Positions 1 to 9,198 of a DNA stretch of 64,000 bases are shown here, in pieces. The notes beneath the pieces are model-generated. The model was given only the letters and a program-made list of their open reading frames with translations. It ran no database searches and had not been told where the DNA came from. Position 1 is the stretch's first letter. Each line of letters begins with the position of its first letter. This stretch comes from Variovorax sp. ZS18.2.2 (lineage in GTDB: Bacteria > Pseudomonadota > Gammaproteobacteria > Burkholderiales > Burkholderiaceae_C), in contig NZ_JANLNM010000004.1 in assembly GCF_024701975.1 (NCBI RefSeq), positions 124,001 through 188,000 of the forward strand. Direction: 5' to 3'. A program made the position numbers and the translations under genes.

Positions 1-636
1 CTGCTGGTGCATGGCGAAGTGACCGACCCGGCCATCGACCTGTTCGACCGCGAGGCCGTGTTCGTCGACCGCGTGATGATTCCGCTGCGCCGCGACTTCC
101 CCGAGCTCAAGGTGGTGTTCGAGCACCTCACCACCAAAGAGGGCGCCCACTACGTGCGCGATGCCGACCGCTTCACGGCCGCCACCATCACCGCGCACCA
201 CCTGCTCTACAACCGCAACGCCATCTTCACCGGCGGCATCCGCCCGCACTACTACTGCCTGCCGGTGCTCAAGCGCGAGACGCACCGCGTGGCGCTGGTC
301 GAGGCGGCTGCGAGCGGCAGCGACCGCTTCTTCCTCGGCACCGACAGCGCGCCGCACCCCGCGCACCTGAAAGAACATGCGCTCGGTTGCGCCGGCTGCT
401 ACACCGCGCTGACCGCGATCGAGCTTTATGCCGAGGCCTTCGACAGCGTGAATGCGCTCGACAAGCTGGAAGGTTTCGCGAGCTTCCACGGCCCCGACTT
501 CTACAGCCTGCCGCGGCACACCGACACCGTCACTTTGAAGCGTGAGAGCTGGACCGTGCCGGAGACGGTGCCCTACGGCGAAGCGACGCTCAAGCCGCTG
601 CGCGGCGGCGAAACCATCAACTGGAAACTCGTATGA
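1..636 (+). CDS. pyrC: dihydroorotase, 3' part (start lies before the window)
   Basis: C-terminal 211 residues of a class II dihydroorotase, the zinc enzyme that cyclises carbamoyl-aspartate to dihydroorotate in pyrimidine synthesis. Frame 1 is open from base 1, so the gene begins upstream. Hallmarks seen are HGEVT at the left edge, the FEHLTTKEG stretch, [10 protein letters not shown] (zinc-ligand histidine region) and GTDSAPH (catalytic Asp) near residues 113-119 of the visible part. It ends in ATGA, where its TGA overlaps the ATG of the next gene, so the two are probably translationally coupled. Confidence 0.95.
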   Translation: MLVHGEVTDPAIDLFDREAVFVDRVMIPLRRDFPELKVVFEHLTTKEGAHYVRDADRFTAATITAHHLLYNRNAIFTGGIRPHYYCLPVLKRETHRVALVEAAASGSDRFFLGTDSAPHPAHLKEHALGCAGCYTALTAIELYAEAFDSVNALDKLEGFASFHGPDFYSLPRHTDTVTLKRESWTVPETVPYGEATLKPLRGGETINWKLV

Positions 637-1436
637 CACCCACGCTGCGCGTGATGCTTTTGATCGATGCCGACAACGTCTCGGCCGACGTGATCGAGCA
701 GGCCGTGCAGCGCACGATGGACGAGTACGGCGCCATCCATGTGCGCCGCGCGTACTGCAACGCCGAGATGGCGGTCAACCGGCAGGCGCTGTTCAAGCAG
801 CTCTCGGTGCGGCCGATGGTGAACCTCTCGGCCGGCAAGAACAGCACCGACATCGCGCTCGCGGTCGATGCAATCGACCTCGTGATCGCCGAGCGGCCCG
901 ACGTGGTGGTGCTGGTGTCCTCGGACTCCGACTTCGCGCCGCTCGTGAGCCGGCTGCGCGAAAAGGGCTGCCGCGTCTGCGGCATCGGCCAGCAAGGCAA
1001 GACGGGTGACGAGACGGTGGGCGTGTACGACACCTTCATCGATCTTGCGCACCATAGCGCGAAGCCTGCGGCCCGCACCGTGGCAGCCAAGAAGGTCGCG
1101 GCGAAGGTGCCTGCCGTGAAGACCGCGCGCGTGAAGAGCACGGCGGCGCCCGCCAAGAAGACTGCGACGAAGACCGCCGCGCGCAAGGCGACGCGGGTCG
1201 CCGCCGAGCCCGTGCCGCAGTCGGTCTCCGAAGCCGCAGAGTTCATCCTGAAGGCCGCGCCAGCCCTCCGCAGCGGCAAGGACGTGCCGCTCAACGACGT
1301 GGCCAAAGCCCTGCGCACCGCAGGCCTCCTCAGCAAGAGCGGCAGCTCGCTCAAGCTGTTCGACAAGCTCACCGCGGAGTTCGCCGTGCTGCAGCACCCC
1401 GACCGCATCCGCTGGACGGGCGCGCCCGCGTCCTGA
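633..1436 (+). CDS. NYN-domain (PIN-like) nuclease-type protein with Lys/Ala-rich linker and LOTUS-like C-terminus
   Basis: 267 residues in three parts. Residues 5-140 form a NYN/LabA (PIN-fold) domain with acidic metal-site candidates D12 and D14 (LIDADN), D73 (STD) and D98/D100 (SSDSDF); this family is typically a metal-dependent RNase. Residues 143-192 are a Lys/Ala/Thr-rich, histone H1-like linker. Residues 195-262 form a small predicted helical domain resembling OST-HTH/LOTUS RNA-binding modules often fused to NYN domains. The start ATG overlaps the pyrC stop by 4 nt. RNA processing is a family-based inference and no substrate can be named. The C-terminal domain call is weaker than the NYN call. 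Confidence 0.8.
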   Translation: MTPTLRVMLLIDADNVSADVIEQAVQRTMDEYGAIHVRRAYCNAEMAVNRQALFKQLSVRPMVNLSAGKNSTDIALAVDAIDLVIAERPDVVVLVSSDSDFAPLVSRLREKGCRVCGIGQQGKTGDETVGVYDTFIDLAHHSAKPAARTVAAKKVAAKVPAVKTARVKSTAAPAKKTATKTAARKATRVAAEPVPQSVSEAAEFILKAAPALRSGKDVPLNDVAKALRTAGLLSKSGSSLKLFDKLTAEFAVLQHPDRIRWTGAPAS

Positions 1437-1440
1437 TCCG

Positions 1441-2166
1441 ATGCTGCCAGCGGTCGACTGGGCGCAGCCCTGGCTCGCGCCCTATCGTGACCATGGCGAG
1501 GCGGTGGCGCAGGCCACGAGCGGCACATCGGTCGCCTCGGCGTTGCAGGCGATCAAATTGCCGTCGGCGCCCGACTTCGTGCATCAGGACAACATGCCCG
1601 CTGGCCAGGCCTACGAAGCGCACATCTTCCAGACCCGCACCGTGCCGACGCGCGACAACCTGCACGACTTCTTCAATGGCCTGGTCTGGCTCGCCTTTCC
1701 GCAAACCAAGCGGCGCCTGAACGAACTGCAGGCCGCCGAGATTGCCAGCACCGGCATCGGTGCCACGCGCGGCCCGCTGCGCGACGCGCTCACGCTGTTC
1801 GACGAGAACGGCGCGGTGCTCGATGCGCCGCCCGCGCTGTGGGACGCGTTGGTGGCGCGCGACTGGCACGCGCTTTTCGTGACGCGGCGCGCCCTGTGGT
1901 CCGAGGCGCGGCTGCTCGTGTTCGGCCACGCGCTGCTCGAAAAGCTCGTTGCGCCCCGCAAGGCCGCGACGGCGCACGTGCTGCTGCCGGATGCCGGGCG
2001 CCCGACCTCGCTCGACGACACCGCGCTGGCGCAGCGCCTGGGCCCGGAATGGCTCGCGCAAAAGCCCTTCGTGCCGCTCCCCGTGCTGGGCGTACCGGGG
2101 TGGTGTGCCGGGAATATGTCGGCCGAGTACTACGACGATCCGAAGGTCTTCCGCCCCCGTCCGTAG
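1441..2166 (+). CDS. DUF3025 family protein
   Basis: 241-residue soluble protein with no signal peptide or membrane segment. It matches the conserved proteobacterial family DUF3025: N-terminal VDWAQPWLAPY and central HDFFNGLVWLAFPQTK, both typical of the family. Function is unknown. It begins 4 nt after the NYN gene stop, so pyrC, the NYN gene and this gene read as one transcription unit. The C-terminus has a short motif containing AGNMSAEYYDD that is also recurrent in the family as I know it. Confidence 0.75.
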   Translation: MLPAVDWAQPWLAPYRDHGEAVAQATSGTSVASALQAIKLPSAPDFVHQDNMPAGQAYEAHIFQTRTVPTRDNLHDFFNGLVWLAFPQTKRRLNELQAAEIASTGIGATRGPLRDALTLFDENGAVLDAPPALWDALVARDWHALFVTRRALWSEARLLVFGHALLEKLVAPRKAATAHVLLPDAGRPTSLDDTALAQRLGPEWLAQKPFVPLPVLGVPGWCAGNMSAEYYDDPKVFRPRP

Positions 2167-2258
2167 AACTTTTGCTCCTATCATTGCTCTACCCGCAGCC
2201 GCCATGCCGGGGCCGCGTCAGTATCCCAACAACAAAGAAGCGCCCGCACACCGCATGG

Positions 2259-2286
2259 CTTGAAGAGGGCCCGCCGGCCCTCATCT
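2259..2286 (+). promoter_or_regulatory. candidate sigma-32 (heat-shock) promoter of htpX
   Basis: CTTGAAG at 2259-2265 and CCTCATCT at 2279-2286 are separated by 13 nt. This fits the sigma-32 pattern CTTGAAA-N12-14-CCCCATNT with about one mismatch per box. The predicted transcript would start near 2293, leaving a leader of about 23 nt that contains the CGGAGAA ribosome-binding site. htpX is a heat-shock gene in E. coli, which agrees. This is a pattern match only. Confidence 0.5.
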
Positions 2287-2315
2287 GAGCGGCAGTTCCC
2301 CACGGAGAATTCAAC

Positions 2316-3188
2316 TTGAAACGTATCCTTCTGTTCGTTTTGACCAATGTGATGGTCGTCGCAGTGCTCGGCATCGTCGCGAGCCTGCTCGGCGTCAACC
2401 AGTTCCTCACCAAGAACGGCCTGAACCTGACGGCGCTGCTGGGCTTCGCGCTCATCATGGGCTTCGGCGGCGCGTTCATCTCGCTGCTCATCAGCAAGCC
2501 GATGGCCAAGTGGACCGCGGGCCTGCGCATGATCGACAACCCCCAGTCGCCCGACGAGGCCTGGATCGTCGCCACCGTGCGCAAGTTCGCCGACAAGGCC
2601 GGCGTCGGCATGCCCGAGGTCGCGATCTTCGAGGGCGAGCCCAATGCCTTCGCCACCGGTGCCTTCAAGAATTCGTCGCTCGTGGCCGTGTCCACCGGCC
2701 TCCTGCAGAACATGACGCGCGAAGAGGTCGAGGCCGTCATCGGCCACGAGGTGGCGCACATCGCCAACGGCGACATGGTCACGATGGCGCTGATCCAGGG
2801 CGTGATGAACACCTTCGTCGTGTTCCTCTCGCGCGTGATCGGCTACGCGGTCGACAGCTTCCTGCGCCGCGGCGACGACCGCTCGTCGGGCCCCGGCATC
2901 GGCTACTACGTGAGCACCATCGTGCTGGACATCGTGCTCGGTTTTGCCGCTGCGATGGTGGTGGCCTGGTTCTCGCGCCAGCGCGAGTTCCGCGCCGACG
3001 CCGGCGCCGCCGCGCTCATGGGCCAGAAGCAGCCGATGATGAACGCGCTCGCGCGCCTGGGCGGCCTGCCCGCCGGCGAACTGCCCAAGGCGGTGGAAGC
3101 CATGGGCATCACCGGCAGCATCGGCAAGCTGTTCGCGACGCACCCGCCGATCGAAGAGCGCATTGCTGCGCTGCAGAACGCGCGCTGA
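2316..3188 (+). CDS. htpX: membrane zinc metalloprotease HtpX
   Basis: 290-residue inner-membrane M48-family protease that degrades misfolded membrane proteins. Two N-terminal hydrophobic segments (about residues 4-26 and 38-60) precede the zinc motif HEVAH (H144, E145, H148). The third ligand is E224 in REFRADAG. Two further hydrophobic segments lie around 157-178 and 200-220. Length matches the family. The start is TTG at 2316 ([11 protein letters not shown]), supported by the family N-terminus and by CGGAGAA upstream. The upstream gap of about 150 bp contains a sigma-32-like promoter. Confidence 0.95.
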   Translation: MKRILLFVLTNVMVVAVLGIVASLLGVNQFLTKNGLNLTALLGFALIMGFGGAFISLLISKPMAKWTAGLRMIDNPQSPDEAWIVATVRKFADKAGVGMPEVAIFEGEPNAFATGAFKNSSLVAVSTGLLQNMTREEVEAVIGHEVAHIANGDMVTMALIQGVMNTFVVFLSRVIGYAVDSFLRRGDDRSSGPGIGYYVSTIVLDIVLGFAAAMVVAWFSRQREFRADAGAAALMGQKQPMMNALARLGGLPAGELPKAVEAMGITGSIGKLFATHPPIEERIAALQNAR

Positions 3189-3215
3189 CACGAACCCGGC
3201 GTTGCCGCCGGACGT

Positions 3216-3250
3216 AAAAAAACCGCCAGCTTTGCGTGGCGGTTTTTTTA
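3216..3250 (+). terminator. bidirectional rho-independent terminator between htpX and the proQ-like gene
   Basis: A-run, then CCGCCA, a short loop and TGGCGG followed by a T-run. The stem is flanked by A7 on one side and T7 on the other, so each strand ends in a U-tract. It sits exactly between the convergent htpX and proQ-like genes and can terminate both. Confidence 0.9.
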
Positions 3251-3282
3251 TGGGCTGTTGAGGCCCGGGTGCATCGGGCGTG

Positions 3283-4194
3283 TTAGTCGGCAGCGGGTTC
3301 GGTAGGCTCGACCGGTGCTGCCGGTTCTGCAACGGCAGCAGCCGGCGCCTGCCGCTCTGCGCGTGCGTGTTGCAGCGTGCGCGCGACCTCGCCCGGCTTC
3401 ATGCCGTACATCTCGGCGAACTCCTGCTCGGTGCGGCCACTGGCTTCGAAGGCACGCAGCAGCGCCTCGCGCTTGGCGGCCTGCTGGGCAAGCTCGGCCA
3501 GTGCCTCGTCGACTACCGCGTTGTTGTTTGCATCGCGCGAGCGCACGAGCACGGCATAGGCTTCGCGGTCGAGCCCTGAGGCCTCGATCGCCTTGGCGAT
3601 GCGCGCCACGAGCTGCGGGCGCAGGTCTTCGCCGGGGTTGCGATGCGTGCGGCGGCGGTGCAGCTCGAGGATGGCGTGGTGCACATGCTCGGGCGCGACC
3701 GGGTCGAGCGCGTTGCCGTCCAGGTCATGGCGCGCGAGGCCGGCGGCCACGCTTTCGAGGTAGCGGGTGGAGCGTGCGTGCTGGCCCATCGCGATCTTCA
3801 GGTCTTCGGCCTTGAAGTCTTCGGGATGGCGCGCGATCAGCTCCTCGTACACGCCGAGCTTGAGCGGCACGAAGCGTGCGCCGAAGAGCTGCGGGTAGAG
3901 CTCGAACAGGCGCTCGAGCACCGGGTTGACCTTGCGCGGCGCGCGCTGGGGTTGTTGTTGCTGCTGCGCCTGGGGCTTGCGGGCCTGCTGCTGGGGCTGC
4001 TGGCCTTGTGGGCGTGGCTTCTTCTCGCGCGGGGGGCGTTGCTGCTGTTGCTGCGGCGCTTGCTGCGCCTCGGGCGCTGCAGTGCCGTCGCCCGTGCCGG
4101 CCTTGAGCTGTTGCAACTGCTCGGCGAGGTCCGGGCGCTGGCGCCGTGCGTTGCGCGCGTTCGTGTTCGGGGCGGCGGTGGATGCGTCGGTCAT
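3283..4194 (-). CDS. ProQ/FinO-family RNA chaperone with Gln/Pro-rich N-terminal region
   Basis: 303 residues. Residues 88-185 are a ProQ/FinO domain (KVNPVLERLFELYPQLFG onward, with the GARFVPLKLGVYEEL stretch), which binds structured ends of small RNAs and mRNAs. Residues 43-84 are a Gln/Pro/Lys-rich low-complexity segment, longer than in E. coli FinO. The remainder (about 186-280) is helical, with a possible small helix-turn-helix-like end (EQEFAEMYGMKPGEVART). The longer open frame upstream was rejected in favour of the ATG at 4194 (MTDAST). Such proteins act as global post-transcriptional regulators; targets cannot be read from sequence. Confidence 0.85.
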   Translation of the reverse strand: MTDASTAAPNTNARNARRQRPDLAEQLQQLKAGTGDGTAAPEAQQAPQQQQQRPPREKKPRPQGQQPQQQARKPQAQQQQQPQRAPRKVNPVLERLFELYPQLFGARFVPLKLGVYEELIARHPEDFKAEDLKIAMGQHARSTRYLESVAAGLARHDLDGNALDPVAPEHVHHAILELHRRRTHRNPGEDLRPQLVARIAKAIEASGLDREAYAVLVRSRDANNNAVVDEALAELAQQAAKREALLRAFEASGRTEQEFAEMYGMKPGEVARTLQHARAERQAPAAAVAEPAAPVEPTEPAAD

Positions 4195-4258
4195 ACGTGG
4201 GATCGGCGGTGGGCGCGATGGATGAAAAGAGGAACAACAGAAAGCCGGTTGCGCGCTG

Positions 4259-4882
4259 TCAGCGCGGCCGGAACATCCTGAACATATTGTCGGGGCTGAT
4301 CTCGAAATAATCGGCCGGGCCGCCGCCGCGCAGGATGGGCTGCGCCGCCGCGGTGTCGTAGATGCCGTTCTTGAGCAGGTGGCGCGCGATGTGCACGCCC
4401 ACCACTTCACCGAGAACGAGCCAGGTCTGCACCGGCACGCCATCGACGCCTTCGAGCTGGATCAACTGCGTGAGACGGCATTCGAAGGACACGGGGCTCT
4501 CGGCCACGCGCGGCACGGCGATCTGCTTCGAAGCCACCGGCGTGAGGCCGGCAAGCTCGAACTCGTTCACCTCGGGCGGCACCATCGCGCACGAGCGGTT
4601 CATCTGCTCGGCCAGCGGGCGCGTGGCGAGGTTCCAGCCGAACTCGCGCGTCTGGCGGATGTTGTGCAGGCTGTCCTTCGCACCGATGCTGGCGAAGCCG
4701 ACGATCGGCGGCGTGTAGTTGAAGGCGTTGAAAAAACTGTAGGGCGCGAGGTTCAGCACGCCGTTCTCGTCCTGCGACGAGATCCAGCCGATGGGGCGCG
4801 GGCCGACCATCGCGTTGAACGGGTCGTGCGGCAGGCCGTGGCCCTTGGCCGGTTCGTAGTAGTGGAAGTCGTCGCTGGACAT
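4259..4882 (-). CDS. flavin reductase family protein (FMN-binding split barrel)
   Basis: 207 residues with the flavin-reductase-like split-barrel pattern: N-terminal MVGPRPIGWISSQDENGVLNLAPYSFFN, then PPIVGFASIG (quoted in parts), and a conserved LVLGEVVGVH strand. This family binds FMN and reduces flavins or acts as an oxidoreductase. Its closest relatives are usually annotated only as flavin reductase family. It has no signal peptide. It lies 9 nt downstream of the VUT transporter gene on the same strand, so the two may be co-transcribed, without any clear shared function. Confidence 0.85.
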   Translation of the reverse strand: MSSDDFHYYEPAKGHGLPHDPFNAMVGPRPIGWISSQDENGVLNLAPYSFFNAFNYTPPIVGFASIGAKDSLHNIRQTREFGWNLATRPLAEQMNRSCAMVPPEVNEFELAGLTPVASKQIAVPRVAESPVSFECRLTQLIQLEGVDGVPVQTWLVLGEVVGVHIARHLLKNGIYDTAAAQPILRGGGPADYFEISPDNMFRMFRPR

Positions 4883-4891
4883 TGCGATTCC

Positions 4892-5452
4892 TCAGTGGCT
4901 CAGGGCCGACGATGCACGCGCGGCCTGCCGCCCGATCAGCAGCCGGAACGGCAGCAGCATCAGCACGCCCACGCCGAGCTTCACCGCGAGGTCGCCTGCG
5001 GCCCAGGTGAGCCAGGGGCCCTCAGTGCCTGCGAAGGCGATGCCCCAGAACACGATGCTGTCGAGCACCGCCGCGATTACGGTTGCCACCAGCGGCGCAC
5101 GCCACCAGAGACCACGGCGCAGGCGGTCGAACACGCGGATGTCGAGCAGCTGCGAAGCGATGAAGGCCAGGCCCGACGCGAGCGCGATGCGCATCGGCGC
5201 GAGCATCAGCGAGGCGGCGATGGCCACCGCGAAGCCGACCCACGCCACGCGGCGCGCCATGCCGGGGCCGAAGCGCCGGTTGACGAGGTCGCTCACGAGG
5301 TACGCCACCGGGTAGGTGAAGGCGCCCCAGGTCAGCCAGTCGTTGATGGCGAACTGCACCAGGATGTTGGAGGCGAGCACCACCGCGGCCATGGCCAGCG
5401 TGGCGACGGCGAACTGGCCGGCGGTGGGGCGAGCAAACGACGTGATCTGCAT
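4892..5452 (-). CDS. VUT-family membrane transporter (queuosine precursor transporter type)
   Basis: 186 residues, about five to six hydrophobic segments. Family hallmarks of VUT/YhhQ (PF02592) are visible: ASNILVQF in TM1, FTYPVAYLVSDLVNRRFG, and later SQLLDIRVFDRLRR and DSIVFWGIAF. YhhQ of E. coli imports queuine precursors for tRNA queuosine modification. Substrate here is inferred from the family, and shorter VUT paralogs may differ. Its ATG shares one base with the stop of the upstream flavoprotein gene (TGATG), implying translational coupling. Confidence 0.8.
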   Translation of the reverse strand: MQITSFARPTAGQFAVATLAMAAVVLASNILVQFAINDWLTWGAFTYPVAYLVSDLVNRRFGPGMARRVAWVGFAVAIAASLMLAPMRIALASGLAFIASQLLDIRVFDRLRRGLWWRAPLVATVIAAVLDSIVFWGIAFAGTEGPWLTWAAGDLAVKLGVGVLMLLPFRLLIGRQAARASSALSH

Positions 5453-7098
5453 CAGACGTTCGCCGTGCGTTCGCGTTCGGCCGCGGCGAGCACGTTGCGC
5501 GCCACCGCTTCGGCCACCTTGATGCCGTCGACACCCGCCGAGAGAATGCCGCCCGCATAGCTCGCGCCTTCGCCGGCCGGGTAGAGGCCACGCACGTTGA
5601 GGCTCTGGAAATCGTCGCCGCGCGTGATGCGGATCGGCGACGAGGTGCGCGTCTCGACGCCGGTGAGCACCGCGTCGTGCGTATCGAAGCCCTTGATCTT
5701 GCGACCGAAGGCAGGGAAGGCCTCGCGCATCGCCTCGATGGCGTAGGCGGGCAGGGCCTCGCGCAGGTCGGTCGGTGTCACGCCGGGCTTGTACGAAGGC
5801 GTCACGCTGCCGAGCGCGGTCGAGGGCTTGCCGGCCACGAAGTCGCCGACCAGTTGCCCCGGCGCGTGGTAGTTGCTGCCACCGAGCAGGTAGGCGTTCG
5901 ATTCGAGATCGCGCTGCAGCGCGATGCCCGCGAGCGCATCACCGGGGAAGTCCTTCGGATCGATGCCCACCACGATGCCCGCATTGGCGTTGCGCTCGTT
6001 GCGCGAGTACTGGCTCATGCCATTGGTGACCACGCGGCCCGGCTCGCTGGTGGCCGCGACCACCGTGCCGCCCGGGCACATGCAGAAGCTGTAGACCGAG
6101 CGGCCGTTGCTTGCGTGGTGCACCAGCTTGTAGTCGGCCGCGCCCAGCAGCGGATGGCCCGCATGCCGGCCCCAGCGCGCGCGGTCGATGAGGCCCTGCG
6201 GGTGCTCGACGCGAAATCCGATCGAGAAGGGCTTGGCCTCGATGTGAACGCCGCGTTCGTGCAGCATCGCGAAGGTGTCGCGCGAGCTGTGGCCCAGGGC
6301 CATCACGACGTGGTCGGCGCGCAGTTCGCTGCTCTCGCCGGTGGTCTGGTCGAGCACGGTGAGGGCGCGCAGTTGGCCGTCTTCGATGCGCACGTCGGTC
6401 ACGCGCTGCTCGAAGCGGATCTCGCCGCCGAGCGCAACGATCTGCTCGCGGATGTTCTCCACCACCTTCACCAGCTTGAAGGTGCCGATGTGCGGATGCG
6501 CGACATAAAGAATTTCGGGCGGTGCGCCGGCCTTCACGAACTCTTCCATCACCTTGCGGCCGAGAAAACGCGGGTCCTTGATCTGGCTGTAGAGCTTGCC
6601 GTCGGAGAAGGTGCCCGCACCGCCTTCGCCGAACTGCACGTTCGACTCGGGATTGAGCACGCTCTTGCGCCACAGGCCCCAGGTGTCGCGGGTGCGCTGG
6701 CGCACGGTCTTGCCGCGTTCGAGCACGATGGGTTTGAAGCCCATCTTCGCGAGCATCAGTGCCGCGAAGATGCCGCAGGGACCGAAGCCGATCACCACTG
6801 GGCGGCTCGTGCCCTCGGGCGCATTGGCCGGCGGCGTGTAGCGCATGTCGGGCGCGGGCTGGATGTGCGGATGGCCGGCGTGCTTGGCGAGCAATGCGGC
6901 TTCGCGCTTTGCATCTGCCAGCTGCACGTCGCAGATGTAGACCGTGAGCAGGTCGACCTTGCGCGCATCGAAGCTGCGCTTGAAGACGGTGTGGGAGGCG
7001 ATCGCTTCGAGCGGGACGTCGAGCGTCCGGGCGATCAGGGTGATGAGCGCATCGGGCGCGTGGTCGAGCGGGAGTTTGAGTTCGGAGATTCGCAGCAT
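5452..7098 (-). CDS. FAD-dependent dehydrogenase of the COG2509 type
   Basis: 548 residues. An N-terminal domain of about 95 residues precedes a Rossmann FAD site, GFGPCG at residues 104-109, followed by the LERG acidic end of the second strand. The central NVQFGEGGAGTFSDGKLYSQ and the C-terminal GLYPAGEGASYAGGILSAG (second FAD contact) are diagnostic for this widely conserved but biochemically undefined family. SFCMCPGGTVVAATSE contains the paired cysteines typical of it. It is cytosolic and first of a three-gene minus-strand run with the VUT transporter and flavin reductase. Confidence 0.85.
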   Translation of the reverse strand: MLRISELKLPLDHAPDALITLIARTLDVPLEAIASHTVFKRSFDARKVDLLTVYICDVQLADAKREAALLAKHAGHPHIQPAPDMRYTPPANAPEGTSRPVVIGFGPCGIFAALMLAKMGFKPIVLERGKTVRQRTRDTWGLWRKSVLNPESNVQFGEGGAGTFSDGKLYSQIKDPRFLGRKVMEEFVKAGAPPEILYVAHPHIGTFKLVKVVENIREQIVALGGEIRFEQRVTDVRIEDGQLRALTVLDQTTGESSELRADHVVMALGHSSRDTFAMLHERGVHIEAKPFSIGFRVEHPQGLIDRARWGRHAGHPLLGAADYKLVHHASNGRSVYSFCMCPGGTVVAATSEPGRVVTNGMSQYSRNERNANAGIVVGIDPKDFPGDALAGIALQRDLESNAYLLGGSNYHAPGQLVGDFVAGKPSTALGSVTPSYKPGVTPTDLREALPAYAIEAMREAFPAFGRKIKGFDTHDAVLTGVETRTSSPIRITRGDDFQSLNVRGLYPAGEGASYAGGILSAGVDGIKVAEAVARNVLAAAERERTANV

Positions 7099-7169
7099 GG
7101 CGGTGGCTTGTGGTTATCAAGCAGACCGCGGATTTTACGCGCCAGGGCGCTATGAAAGAGATAGCTGGA

Positions 7170-8090
7170 TCAGGCCGGCAGGAAACCCTCGACAGAGAGA
7201 TAACGCTCGCCCGTGTCGTAGTTGAAGCCCAGCACCACCGCATCCGGCGCGAGCGACGGCAGCTTCTGCGCGATGGCCGCGAGCGTGGCACCCGAAGAGA
7301 TGCCCACGAGGATGCCTTCTTCCTGCGCGCACCGGCGGGCCATTTCGCGGGCGGGTTCGGCATCGACCTGCAGCACGCCGTCGAGCAATGAGGTATCGAG
7401 GTTCTTCGGGATGAATCCCGCACCGATGCCCTGGATCGGGTGCGGCGACGGCGCGCCGCCGGAGATGACCGGCGAGGCCACCGGCTCCACCGCGAACACC
7501 TGCAGCTTCGGCCACTTCTTCTTGAGCACCCGTGCCACGCCCGTGATGTGGCCGCCCGTGCCCACGCCGGTGATGATCACGTCGATGCCGTCGGGGAAGT
7601 CGGCGGCGATTTCCTCGGCCGTGGTGCGCGCATGCACTTCGACGTTGGCGGGGTTGTTGAACTGCTGCGGCATCCACGCGCCGGGCGTGCCGGCCACGAT
7701 CTCCTCGGCGCGGGCGATGGAGGCCTTCATGCCGCCGGCGCGCGGCGTGAGATCGAAGGTGGCGCCGTAGGCCAGCATGAGGCGGCGGCGCTCTATCGAC
7801 ATGCTGTCGGGCATCACCAGGATCAGCTTGTAGCCCTTGACGGCCGCCACCATCGCGAGACCGATGCCGGTATTGCCCGAGGTGGGCTCGACGATGGTGC
7901 CGCCGGGCTTGAGCGCGCCGGACTTCTCGGCGTCTTCCACCATCGACAGCGCGATGCGGTCCTTGATCGAGCCACCGGGATTGGCGCGCTCCGACTTGAT
8001 CCACACCTGTTGCTTCGCATTGCCGAACAGGCGATTGATGCGGATGTGCGGCGTGTTGCCGATGGTCTGGAGGATGTTCTGGGCCTTCAT
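7170..8090 (-). CDS. cysK: cysteine synthase A (O-acetylserine sulfhydrylase)
   Basis: 306-residue PLP enzyme that makes cysteine from O-acetylserine and sulfide. The PLP lysine is K43 in NPGGSIKDR. The substrate loop TSGNTG is at 70-75, the phosphate-binding GVGTGG at 175-180, and GISSGA at 263-268. PQQFNNPAN is typical of CysK rather than CysM. The longer open frame reaching 8183 was shortened to the ATG at 8090 because AAGGAGATCC lies just upstream. No riboswitch or CysB site was recognisable in the 100 bp upstream. Confidence 0.93.
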   Translation of the reverse strand: MKAQNILQTIGNTPHIRINRLFGNAKQQVWIKSERANPGGSIKDRIALSMVEDAEKSGALKPGGTIVEPTSGNTGIGLAMVAAVKGYKLILVMPDSMSIERRRLMLAYGATFDLTPRAGGMKASIARAEEIVAGTPGAWMPQQFNNPANVEVHARTTAEEIAADFPDGIDVIITGVGTGGHITGVARVLKKKWPKLQVFAVEPVASPVISGGAPSPHPIQGIGAGFIPKNLDTSLLDGVLQVDAEPAREMARRCAQEEGILVGISSGATLAAIAQKLPSLAPDAVVLGFNYDTGERYLSVEGFLPA

Positions 8091-8190
8091 GGAATGGATC
8101 TCCTTGGATGCGTTTGTCGGACGGACAGCGCGCATTGTGAGACCAGGTGCGCGGCGCAAGTGCGACCCGCGCCAAGACCCCATGACGATC

Positions 8191-9087
8191 TCAGGACCCG
8201 GCGAGCGAGTGCTTCCGCAGCGGCGCTTTCCACAGTTCGGCCAGCAGCACCCCGGCCACTGTCAGCACCCCGCCCACCGCGTGGTACGCGGCGAGCGATT
8301 CACCGATCACGGCGGCCGCGATCACCGCGGTGAACAGCGGGATCAGGTTGAAGAACATGCTCGCGCGGCTCGGCCCGATGTGGGCCACCGTGTGCATCCA
8401 CACCAGCGGCGCGACCATCGAGGCGCCCAGGCCCGCGAAGCCGATCAGCGGCAGGTTGGCGGCGGAGAGGCCGATCTTCGGCGTGAGCAGGTAGAGCGGC
8501 AGCAACGCGACGACGGCCATCACGATCTGCAGGTAGAGCAGCTGCAGCGCGGGCACGTCCTTCATGCCCCAGCGCTTGAGCAGGATCACGTAGACGGCGT
8601 AGGCCAGCATGGCCAGCAGCATCAGCCCGTCGCCCATGTTGGCGCCGCTCTGCATCAGCATGCCGAGGTCGCCCGACGACACCACCACCAGCACCCCCAG
8701 GATCGACACCAGCGAGCCCGCCACCGCGCCGGCCGTGAGCCGCTGGCCCAGGAGCAGGATCGACAGCGCCAGCACCATCATCGGCGTGAGCGAGCCGATG
8801 ATGCCCATGTGCGTGGCGGTGGTCATGTAGGCCGCGTAGTAGGCAAGGCTCTGGTAGACCACCATGCCCAGGAGGCCCAGCACCGCGATGCGGCCCAGCT
8901 GCGGGCGGATCGCGGCCCAGTTGCGCAGCACTGGCCGCAGCGCCAGGGGCGTGAAGAGCACGGCCGCCAGCAGCCAGCGGTAGAAGCTGATCTCGGCCGG
9001 GGCGATGGCGCCCGCAGCCATCTTGCTGACGACGGTGTTGCCCGACCAGATGACGACGGCGAGCAGGGGGAAGGCATAGAGCCACAT
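8191..9087 (-). CDS. EamA/DMT-superfamily metabolite exporter
   Basis: 298 residues in two repeated EamA units with about ten hydrophobic segments. The first unit starts [22 protein letters not shown] and carries the ISFYRWLLA motif typical of the family; the second covers about residues 145-285 and contains [20 protein letters not shown]. The family exports amino acids and related metabolites, but the substrate is unknown. It is divergent from an AraC-type regulator (9199) with 111 bp between, a common regulator-exporter pair arrangement. Confidence 0.85.
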   Translation of the reverse strand: MWLYAFPLLAVVIWSGNTVVSKMAAGAIAPAEISFYRWLLAAVLFTPLALRPVLRNWAAIRPQLGRIAVLGLLGMVVYQSLAYYAAYMTTATHMGIIGSLTPMMVLALSILLLGQRLTAGAVAGSLVSILGVLVVVSSGDLGMLMQSGANMGDGLMLLAMLAYAVYVILLKRWGMKDVPALQLLYLQIVMAVVALLPLYLLTPKIGLSAANLPLIGFAGLGASMVAPLVWMHTVAHIGPSRASMFFNLIPLFTAVIAAAVIGESLAAYHAVGGVLTVAGVLLAELWKAPLRKHSLAGS

Positions 9088-9161
9088 GGAGACGGTCCTT
9101 GGAGTGCAGGGCTATCATCCGTTCGTCCGTCCTGAGGCATATAGCTCGATCAGGACATATC

Positions 9162-9177
9162 GTCCGGAATTCCGGAC
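9162..9177. promoter_or_regulatory. 16-bp perfect palindrome between the DMT exporter and AraC genes
   Basis: GTCCGGAATTCCGGAC is a perfect inverted repeat without spacer, 22 bp upstream of the AraC start and 75 bp upstream of the exporter start. Its position in a divergent promoter region makes an operator plausible. AraC proteins usually bind direct repeats, so another dimeric regulator may be the ligand. Confidence 0.4.
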
Positions 9178-9198
9178 CTTCGTCGCCTGGAGCACCGA

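Noticed and set aside
7099..8190. riboswitch or CysB-type site upstream of cysK and preQ1 riboswitch for the VUT gene
   Set aside because: No matching conserved elements could be read in the 100 bp before cysK, and the VUT gene has no leader because it overlaps the preceding gene.
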